Assembly: GCA_934133115.1 (NCBI GenBank)
Contig: CAKPAV010000136.1
Span: forward strand, 1-5,160
Origin: an uncultured Bacilli bacterium
Lineage (GTDB): Bacteria; Bacillota_I; Bacilli_A; RFN20; CAG-826
Direction of reading: 5' to 3'
Length of the DNA stretch: 5,160 bases
Shown here in pieces: positions 1-4,864 of the stretch (position 1 is its first letter; every line of letters begins with the position of its first letter). The translations under genes were made by a program, and so were the position numbers. The notes below the pieces were generated by a model. It did not search any database. It saw only the letters and a list, made by a program, of their open reading frames with translations, and was not told the DNA's origin.

Positions 1-261
1 ATTTTTATTCGTATCATTGCGTTCACTTGATTTAAAAACATATTTTATAGAGTTTCCCATTATCGAAAACACTAGTTTGCGGTAGAAAACAATCATGGCT
101 ACCAAAGAACCTAAATGTAAGAAAATAGACACAGTTAAACTACTAGTATCCATTCCTAGCATTTCTTGAACGATTTGTAAGTGTCCAGAGGAAGAAATAG
201 GTAATACCTCGCTTATTCCTTGAATTACTGCCAATAAAATAAATTTTAATAATTCTATCAT
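1..261 (-). CDS. uppP: Undecaprenyl-diphosphatase UppP (BacA family), N-terminal part, runs off left edge
   Basis: Membrane enzyme that removes a phosphate from undecaprenyl pyrophosphate, recycling the lipid carrier for peptidoglycan and other wall polymers; members give bacitracin tolerance. Reading the minus strand from ATG at 261-259 gives 87 codons open to the window edge; the family is usually about 260-280 residues, so roughly a third is visible. The diagnostic first motif is clear at residues 13-28, IQGISEVLPISSSGHL, containing the (E/Q)xxxE signature (Q14, E18) and the SSSGH segment. Hydrophobic stretches at residues 4-14 and 45-60 fit the first membrane helices. The second catalytic motif (PGxSRSxxT) lies outside the window. 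Start choice: AAAGGTG at 277-271 on the minus strand lies 9 nt before the ATG. The gene is divergent from the ATPase gene. Identification rests on the motif and is firm; only completeness is unknown. Confidence 0.93.
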   Translation of the reverse strand, partial: MIELLKFILLAVIQGISEVLPISSSGHLQIVQEMLGMDTSSLTVSIFLHLGSLVAMIVFYRKLVFSIMGNSIKYVFKSSERNDTNKN

Positions 262-286
262 TGTTAATCACACCTTTTTCTAAGTA

Positions 287-317
287 ATTATATGTTTGTT
301 TTTTTTTATCTATACAA
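287..317 (-). promoter_or_regulatory. Candidate promoter for uppP
   Basis: On the minus strand a perfect TATAAT (292-287) lies about 25 nt before the Shine-Dalgarno core and would start transcription near position 280, leaving a short leader that still contains the AAAGGTG site. The -35 is poor: TTGTAT at 317-312 with a 19-nt spacer. TATAAT matches are common in DNA this AT-rich, so this is a candidate only. Confidence 0.4.
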
Positions 318-323
318 CATTTT

Positions 324-347
324 AATTGTAAAAAAAATATTACAATT
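324..347. repeat. Inverted repeat AATTGTAA-N8-TTACAATT in the divergent intergenic region
   Basis: Perfect 8-bp arms (324-331 and 340-347) flank an 8-nt A-rich spacer. The half-site TTACAATT occurs again at 404-411, over the candidate -10 of the ATPase promoter. The position just upstream of the candidate uppP promoter would suit an operator, but no regulator family is recognised and AT-rich repeats of this size also arise by chance. Confidence 0.35.
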
Positions 348-401
348 TGAAAATGCACACTAAACACTATTAATATATAAGTACATTTTATTCTTTTAAT
401 A

Positions 402-410
402 TGTTACAAT
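402..410 (+). promoter_or_regulatory. Candidate extended -10 promoter for the ATPase gene
   Basis: TGTTACAAT matches the extended -10 form TGnTAnAAT. The hexamer 17 nt upstream (TACATT, 382-387) is a weak -35, which extended -10 promoters tolerate. Transcription would begin near 416-418 and give a leader of about 125 nt before the ATG at 543. The -10 overlaps a copy of the TTACAATT element that also forms the inverted repeat at 324-347, so binding there could block transcription (inference). Confidence 0.42.
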
Positions 411-490
411 TATAAAGGCTTAAAAATAAGTTCTTAAGTCAAAAAGACAAATTATTGACGATTGAAAGTTATTAATCCTGAAAATATTCA

Positions 491-542
491 AGAAAGGTGG
501 AGACTACAAATATAATTAAAATTATTTGTAGCAAATAAACTG
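491..542 (+). promoter_or_regulatory. Split ribosome binding site: strong SD, intervening hairpin, then start codon
   Basis: AGAAAGGTGGAGA at 491-503 matches the ideal anti-SD complement at 11 of 13 positions, yet the next usable start codon is ATG at 543, 39 nt beyond its end. There is no closer SD for that ATG, no usable start in any frame at normal spacing from the SD, and an in-frame TAA at 513-515 rules out an upstream start. The interval holds an inverted repeat, CTACAAAT (504-511) with ATTTGTAG (524-531), extended inside by AATT/AATT across a 2-nt bulge. Folding it removes 28 nt and leaves 11 nt (532-542) between the SD region and the ATG. A bipartite initiation region bridged by a hairpin is known for phage T4 gene 25; its use here is inference. 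The palindrome could instead be an operator. Confidence 0.5.
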
Positions 543-1751
543 ATGACAGATTTTGTTAAAAAGAAATATTTAAATAAACTTGAATCATTAAAAGATAAGG
601 TTAATCTGGTGAAAGTTATTACTGGTATTCGTGGAAGCGGAAAGTCAACTTTGCTTAATGCTGAAAAAGAAAGTTTAATTGCTAAGGGAATTAATCAAAA
701 AGATATTATTAGTGTCAATCTTGATTTGGATAGTAATAGAAATATTAAAACCAGTAGTGATTTAATTGAATTAATTAAAAAACAAGATTATGATAGTGAA
801 ACTACAAAATATCTTTTTATTGATGAAATACAATATGTAAAAAATTTCGAAGAAGTACTAGTACAATATTTCTCTAGCAAAAAGTATTCTATTTTCATTT
901 CTAGTAGCAATAAATGTTTGTTCTCTAAAAAATTTCTTGAGTTATTTTCTGGAAAATATGAAGCTATTGAATTAAAGCCTTTATCGCTTAAAGAATTTAA
1001 TGAAGTAGCGAATATTAATAAGTTAGAACCCAACAGTTTACTAACAGGCTATATTTTAGAAAGTGGCTTTATTGAAACACTAGATGTATCTGATTTAGTA
1101 AGTAAAATTGAAATCACTCGTAAATTACTTAACAATATATTAGAAAAAGATGTATTGCCGTTTGTAAAAGTTAATTCATTAACAATTGCTAAAGAAATTA
1201 CTACATTTATCATTAATAATTTTGATTCTATTATTGATAAAGAAGAATACGATGAATTTATAAAATCTTATAATGGTCTTATAAAATTAGAAGATATTAA
1301 TGATTATCTATTATCTTTAGAAAATGCCTATGTTATTAAAAGTGTTAAAGTTCAAGACATTAATAGCAACGAAGTGATAAACGCAAAATATTTCCTAAGC
1401 GATTTAGGATTATTCACTTGTTCAATGACTAAAAAAGCTATTGATTATGATTGTGTAGTTGAAAATATTATCTTTAATACTTTAAATGATGTTGAAATAT
1501 TATCTTGTTATGATAATGGAGTTAACTTAGGATTAATGATAAAATCTAATGGCAGTTTAGAAATCATTAAAGTAATAACAAATGTCGGACGTAATAATGC
1601 TAAATCTATTTGTGATTTAGATTGGTATAAACATTTAATAACATTAGATTCTAGCATTAAAAAAGTAGTGGTAACTTATGGAAAAGTTAATCGCACCACT
1701 AATGACGATTTGATTTATGAAGACGCATTAAATTTATTACTAAACAAATAA
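543..1751 (+). CDS. AAA_14/DUF4143-type P-loop ATPase, degenerate C-terminal domain
   Basis: 402-residue cytoplasmic ATP-binding protein of the large, poorly characterised family that pairs an AAA_14 ATPase domain with a DUF4143 C-terminal domain. The N-terminal part has a Walker A GIRGSGKST (28-36), a Walker B hydrophobic run ending YLFIDEIQ (90-97, D94 E95) and a sensor-like FISSSNK (118-124). The segment SGKYEAIELKPLSLKEF (136-152) is typical of the family. ESGFIE (173-178) sits where GGFPE is usual and has lost the glycine pair and proline. The C-terminal part has KYFLSDLGL (282-290) and ENIIFNTL (307-314), both typical DUF4143 landmarks. The acidic residue expected in the following nuclease-like strand (usually ExDF) is absent; NLGLMIK (328-334) is there instead. 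It appears to be a single-gene unit with its own promoter and an unusual split RBS. No partner gene is seen and no specific role can be assigned. Confidence 0.85.
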   Translation: MTDFVKKKYLNKLESLKDKVNLVKVITGIRGSGKSTLLNAEKESLIAKGINQKDIISVNLDLDSNRNIKTSSDLIELIKKQDYDSETTKYLFIDEIQYVKNFEEVLVQYFSSKKYSIFISSSNKCLFSKKFLELFSGKYEAIELKPLSLKEFNEVANINKLEPNSLLTGYILESGFIETLDVSDLVSKIEITRKLLNNILEKDVLPFVKVNSLTIAKEITTFIINNFDSIIDKEEYDEFIKSYNGLIKLEDINDYLLSLENAYVIKSVKVQDINSNEVINAKYFLSDLGLFTCSMTKKAIDYDCVVENIIFNTLNDVEILSCYDNGVNLGLMIKSNGSLEIIKVITNVGRNNAKSICDLDWYKHLITLDSSIKKVVVTYGKVNRTTNDDLIYEDALNLLLNK

Positions 1752-1802
1752 TTGCATGTATGTTTTGTTAAATATGTAGTTTTTGTCGATGATTAAAGAA
1801 AA

Positions 1803-1824
1803 TAAATATTAAATTTAATATTTA
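1803..1824. repeat. Perfect 22-bp AT palindrome upstream of the hydrolase promoter
   Basis: The left half TAAATATTAAA (1803-1813) is followed without spacer by its exact reverse complement (1814-1824). It contains only A and T. It covers the -35 position of the extended -10 promoter at 1829-1837, where a bound repressor or a cruciform would interfere with initiation. A second inverted repeat, TAATTAT-GAT-ATAATTA (1823-1839), abuts it and spans the -10. It is a poor terminator candidate for the ATPase gene because no T-run follows and the stem has no GC pair. Confidence 0.5.
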
Positions 1825-1828
1825 ATTA

Positions 1829-1837
1829 TGATATAAT
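1829..1837 (+). promoter_or_regulatory. Extended -10 promoter for the alpha/beta hydrolase gene
   Basis: TGATATAAT is an exact match to the extended -10 consensus TGnTATAAT. The -35 at 17 nt spacing is TTAAAT (1809-1814), inside the 22-bp palindrome. Transcription would start near 1843-1845, leaving a leader of about 22 nt with the SD AGGTGA at 1855-1860, 6 nt before the ATG at 1867. Confidence 0.6.
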
Positions 1838-1866
1838 TATTTAAATTTTAAAGCAGGTGAAAATTT

Positions 1867-2763
1867 ATGGAACAATTTGAAATAACATTAAAAGATGGAA
1901 CAATTAGAAAGGGTAATGCATGGTCAATTAAAGATGCTAAAGCAAATTTAGCACTTATTACTGGTATGGAAGAAACTTCTGCAAGATATGATGATTTTGC
2001 AAAGTTCTTAAATGCTCATGGCTATTCCGTATTTGTCCTTGATCAATATGGACAAGGGGAAAATGTTGATGATCCTTCACAATTAGGAATATGGGAAAAA
2101 TCCGGATTCAGAAAGACAGTTAATGCTTTAGATGAGTTAGTGACACATTTAAGAATTACTTGCCGTCCAATTATGGTTATGGGACATTCAATGGGATCAT
2201 TTATTGTTCAAGATTATATCCAAAGATATTCTAATCACGTTGAAAAAGCTATTATTTGTGGATCTTGTGGTAAACAATTTGGTGTAAAAGTAGGAGATCG
2301 TTTAGCAAGAATACTTGTTAACAAAAGAAACTATAATAAGCCATCAAAGTTTTTTCATAAATTAGCTTTTGGTGGGTATAATAAAAATATTAAAAATCCG
2401 CGTACGGAATTTGACTGGTTATCAGTAAATCCTGATAATGTTGATAGCTATATTGCTGATCCAAAATGTGGATATGGTTCTAGTTGTGGATTTTATAAAG
2501 AATTCTTCAAAGGTTTAAATCGTTTACATACACCAAGATTCTTAGCTAAAATTCGTAAAGATTTACCAATCCTTCTTATCGCTGGTAAAGATGACCCAGT
2601 TGGTAAGTATGGAAAAGGAGTGTTAAGTCTAGAAAAGACATATCAAAAATTAGGCATTAATTATGTTGAAACTATTCTTTATGAAAATATGCGTCATGAA
2701 ATATTAAACGAGATTGATAAAGAAAAAGTATATAATGATATCTTAAATTTCTTAGAAAGATAA
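1867..2763 (+). CDS. Alpha/beta hydrolase, lysophospholipase/monoacylglycerol lipase-like (Hydrolase_4/S33 type)
   Basis: 298-residue serine hydrolase with the usual length and layout of the lysophospholipase L2/monoacylglycerol lipase group, which cleaves acyl esters of lysophospholipids or monoglycerides. The nucleophile elbow is GHSMGS (106-111, S108). The acid is in AGKDDPVG (239-246, D243 the likely residue) and the histidine in NMRHEIL (274-280, H277), so the triad is complete. Segment ITGMEETSARYDDFAKFL (31-48) matches the HGxxEHSxRYxxFA signature, with T32-G33 replacing His-Gly before the oxyanion region. YGQGEN (61-66) stands for the usual RGHGxS. Residues 136-225 form the variable cap. 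No signal peptide or membrane helix is seen, so it is probably cytoplasmic. It starts at ATG 1867 behind AGGTGA and is followed by its own terminator, suggesting a single-gene unit. The substrate cannot be read from sequence. Confidence 0.88.
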   Translation: MEQFEITLKDGTIRKGNAWSIKDAKANLALITGMEETSARYDDFAKFLNAHGYSVFVLDQYGQGENVDDPSQLGIWEKSGFRKTVNALDELVTHLRITCRPIMVMGHSMGSFIVQDYIQRYSNHVEKAIICGSCGKQFGVKVGDRLARILVNKRNYNKPSKFFHKLAFGGYNKNIKNPRTEFDWLSVNPDNVDSYIADPKCGYGSSCGFYKEFFKGLNRLHTPRFLAKIRKDLPILLIAGKDDPVGKYGKGVLSLEKTYQKLGINYVETILYENMRHEILNEIDKEKVYNDILNFLER

Positions 2764-2771
2764 TAAATATT

Positions 2772-2798
2772 AACTAGATTTACGCAATCTAGTTTTTT
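2772..2798 (+). terminator. Intrinsic terminator after the hydrolase gene
   Basis: Perfect 9-bp stem AACTAGATT (2772-2780)/AATCTAGTT (2786-2794) with loop TACGC, running into six consecutive T (2793-2798). It starts 9 nt after the hydrolase stop codon. The stem has only two GC pairs, so termination may be partial. No convincing promoter lies between it and the VanZ-like gene, so read-through could supply that gene. A TATAAT at 2731-2736, inside the hydrolase gene, lacks a recognisable -35. Confidence 0.75.
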
Positions 2799-2805
2799 AT
2801 CGCTT

Positions 2806-2814
2806 GGGAGGTGA
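2806..2814 (+). promoter_or_regulatory. Ribosome binding site that fixes the VanZ-like start
   Basis: GGGAGGTGA is a near-ideal SD lying 4 nt upstream of ATG at 2819, with the GGAGG core 7 nt away. An in-frame TTG at 2804-2806 would overlap the SD itself and has no SD of its own, so the ATG is the start. Confidence 0.8.
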
Positions 2815-2818
2815 ATTT

Positions 2819-4393
2819 ATGAAACCAAAACAAATAGTATTGTTAGTAATATATATTTTGCTTAATGTTTTCATATTTGCTGAAGCTTTAACTCCTGGCG
2901 ATGAATCCGCTAAACAAAGTAGTGATGTAGCCGCGGTGGTATCAAATTGGATTAGCAAAATTGGTAAAGATAAATTTGATTATATTGAACCAAAAAGTAT
3001 TGAAATTACTGGTCAAAAAGATATATATGTAGGAGAAGGCATAAACTTAAAAGCTACTGTTCTTCCAGAAAATGCCACTAATAAAGTAATTTCATGGAAT
3101 AGTAGTGATAATGATATAGCTAGTGTCTCCACTAGCGGGTATGTTTATGCTAAAAAAGAAGGACAAGTTACAATAAAAGTAACTTCTGAAGCCAAGAAAG
3201 ATATTACTTCTAGTGTTTCAATTAATATAACTAAAAAGACTATCGAACAAATTTATCCTACGAGTATCAATTTTAATGTTGATGAATCGAAAAAAAATGT
3301 GCTTAATAAATCCACACATTATTTAAGTGAATATAAAATTGAATTTCAACCAAGTAATTGTAATGTTAGAAGTGTTACATACACAAGTTCTGATCCAAAC
3401 GTTGCAGAAATTAAAAACGGCGTCATTTATAGTAGAAATAAAGGAATAACTACTATTGCAGTTAGCAGTAGTTATAATCCCACTATTAGCGATGTGTTTG
3501 ATTTAGAAGTATTAGAGACTGAAGCAGTTGGAACTGAAAGCTTTGAATTAGATTATGACACTAATATTTATGTTAATAGAGCGTCTAAGTTTATGATTAC
3601 TCAAAAAAGAGAAGATGCAAAAGAAATTACAGAAACTAATATGGTGATTAGTGTTACAAGTGATGATGGTGGTAATGCCCGTTATGAAAAAGGGAAAGGA
3701 CTAATAGGAACAAAAAAAGGAACTGTTAAAGTAACAGTTAAGGACTTATATTCTAAAAGTATTATTGCTACTTCTAATAATATTGTAATTAATAATGTTA
3801 ATCCCGAATCAATAGAAATATCCACTAGTAACGCTTTACAAGATTTAGCGTCAGGGCGCTCAATTAAATTACAAGCAAAAATATTGCCTAATGATGTAAC
3901 AAATAAAAATATTATTTGGTCAGTTAGCGATGATTCTATCGCGGAAGTATATCAAGATGGTACGATTTTAGGATTAAAAAGAGGAACTGTTGATGTTATG
4001 GTAACTCATACCGATACAGGTAAAGTTTATACTAAAAAGTTTGAAGTATTTAAAGCATCGACTTTAACTGAGGCTGAACAACTAAAATTACATGCTGCTT
4101 TAAGAAAAGTATTGGGACACTTTAGTTTATTTTTAGTTGATGGTATTGTCGGATTTGTGTTTTGTATGACTATTGAAGATAAAAAGTTACGCTATATATT
4201 GATGTTTACATTTGGTGTGTTTTTCGCCACTATCGCGGAAGTATTACAACTTATACCTAAAGGAAGAGTATTTGCGTTAAGAGATATCTTAATCAACAAT
4301 TCTGGATATCTAATAGGCACTTTGTTGTCATTATTAGTATATTCAATTATAAATAAGATTAGAAAAAAGGAGATGACCAAAAATGAAAAATAG
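2819..4393 (+). CDS. VanZ-like membrane protein with four Ig-like (Big_2-type) domains inserted after the first helix
   Basis: 524 residues from ATG 2819. Residues 5-22 form a membrane helix followed by LTPGDESAKQSS (24-35), the S/x-LPG-xxS-xxQS signature that follows helix 1 in VanZ-like proteins. The chain then leaves that fold. Residues 57-137 (SIEITGQKDIYVGEGINLKA... ISWNSSD... GYVYAKKEGQVTIKV) and 329-411 are clear Big_2-type Ig-like domains; about 145-232 and 236-326 look like two more divergent ones. VanZ resumes at 424: ALRKVLGHF (427-435), helices near 434-451, 457-478 and 490-512, with AEVLQLIPKGR (473-483) and RDILINNSGYLIG (488-500), then a basic tail. The Ig-like part should face outside, since it replaces the loop between helices 1 and 2. 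The VanZ family is linked to teicoplanin resistance but mostly of unknown activity. The last 11 bp overlap smpB. Confidence 0.85.
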   Translation: MKPKQIVLLVIYILLNVFIFAEALTPGDESAKQSSDVAAVVSNWISKIGKDKFDYIEPKSIEITGQKDIYVGEGINLKATVLPENATNKVISWNSSDNDIASVSTSGYVYAKKEGQVTIKVTSEAKKDITSSVSINITKKTIEQIYPTSINFNVDESKKNVLNKSTHYLSEYKIEFQPSNCNVRSVTYTSSDPNVAEIKNGVIYSRNKGITTIAVSSSYNPTISDVFDLEVLETEAVGTESFELDYDTNIYVNRASKFMITQKREDAKEITETNMVISVTSDDGGNARYEKGKGLIGTKKGTVKVTVKDLYSKSIIATSNNIVINNVNPESIEISTSNALQDLASGRSIKLQAKILPNDVTNKNIIWSVSDDSIAEVYQDGTILGLKRGTVDVMVTHTDTGKVYTKKFEVFKASTLTEAEQLKLHAALRKVLGHFSLFLVDGIVGFVFCMTIEDKKLRYILMFTFGVFFATIAEVLQLIPKGRVFALRDILINNSGYLIGTLLSLLVYSIINKIRKKEMTKNEK

Positions 4394-4856
4394 TGGGCAA
4401 AAGATTATTGCTAAAAATTCTAAAGCATCTTTTAATTATTTTCTTAGTGATTTTTTAGAATGTGGTATCGCTTTAGCGGGTACAGAAATAAAAGCGTTGC
4501 GTGTACATGGAGCGTCTCTTAATGATAGTTATGTTATTATTCGTAATGGTGAGGCTTTTATTTTAAATATGCATATTGCTCCTTATGATAAAGGAAATAT
4601 TTTTAATCATGATCCTTTAAGAACTAGAAAGTTGCTTTTACATAAAAAAGAAATTTTAAAAATATCACAAAAAGTTAAAGAAAAGCAATTTACTATTATC
4701 CCAACTAAAGTTTACTTAACTAATGGCTTAGCTAAAGTAGAAATAGCTTTAGGTAAAGGTAAAAAACTTTATGATAAAAGAGATACAGAAAAAGAAAAAG
4801 ATGATAAAAGACACATTGATAAAGAAATAAAAAATCGTAATAATAATAATTATTAA
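4383..4856 (+). CDS. smpB: SsrA-binding protein SmpB
   Basis: 157-residue partner of tmRNA (ssrA) in trans-translation: it binds tmRNA, occupies the decoding centre of stalled ribosomes and allows tagging of the unfinished protein. Landmarks are all present: IAKNSKASFNYFL (9-21), GTEIKALRVHGASLNDSY (33-50), HIAPYDKGNIFNHDPLRTRKLL (64-85, nearly invariant), the YL-NGLAKVEIALGKGKKLYDKRD stretch (111-134) and the basic, helix-forming C-terminal tail (135-151) that reaches into the mRNA channel. The final RNNNNY comes from an AAT repeat and is probably dispensable. The start ATG at 4383 has AAGGAG at 4367-4372, both inside the end of the VanZ-like gene (11-bp overlap), implying translational coupling. 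The tail also carries the terminator of the converging gene. ssrA itself is not in the window. Confidence 0.96.
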   Translation: MKNSGQKIIAKNSKASFNYFLSDFLECGIALAGTEIKALRVHGASLNDSYVIIRNGEAFILNMHIAPYDKGNIFNHDPLRTRKLLLHKKEILKISQKVKEKQFTIIPTKVYLTNGLAKVEIALGKGKKLYDKRDTEKEKDDKRHIDKEIKNRNNNNY

Positions 4857-4864
4857 TTACGATT
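4829..4864 (-). terminator. Intrinsic terminator of the ECF S-component gene, embedded in the 3' end of smpB
   Basis: Arms AATCGTAAT (4833-4841) and ATTACGATT (4856-4864) are perfect 9-bp complements, and the interior continues as AATA/TATT (4842-4845 with 4851-4854) past one bulged A, making a 13-pair stem with a 5-nt loop. On the minus strand it is followed by TTTTTT (4834-4829), a proper U-tract. On the plus strand only CCTATT follows, so it is not convincing as a terminator for smpB. Both stop codons of the converging genes lie within the hairpin. Confidence 0.75.

Noticed and set aside
143..367. 74-codon minus-strand open frame starting upstream of uppP
   Set aside because: It overlaps uppP on the same strand in another frame, has no SD or recognisable motif, and crosses the likely uppP promoter.
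455..460. TTGACG as a -35 box for the ATPase gene
   Set aside because: No -10-like hexamer lies 16-18 nt downstream (CTGAAA at 17).
417..500. Possible riboswitch or T-box in the ATPase leader
   Set aside because: No conserved T-box or known riboswitch core was recognised; only short AT-rich pairings such as CTTAA/TTAAG are visible.
788..1033. 81-codon open frame antisense to the ATPase gene
   Set aside because: It lies wholly inside a clear P-loop ATPase gene and has no SD or family resemblance.
2804..2806. TTG as start of the VanZ-like protein
   Set aside because: It overlaps the SD that serves ATG 2819, and the extra residues MGGEF are just the translated SD.
3936..4244. 15-nt exact direct repeat CTATCGCGGAAGTAT at 3936-3950 and 4230-4244
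   Set aside because: Both copies are in frame and encode the same IAEV peptide, once in an Ig-like domain and once in the VanZ AEVLQ motif; most likely coincidence.
4192..4380. 62-codon open frame antisense to the VanZ membrane segments
   Set aside because: Its hydrophobic look is explained by being opposite membrane-helix codons; there is no independent support.
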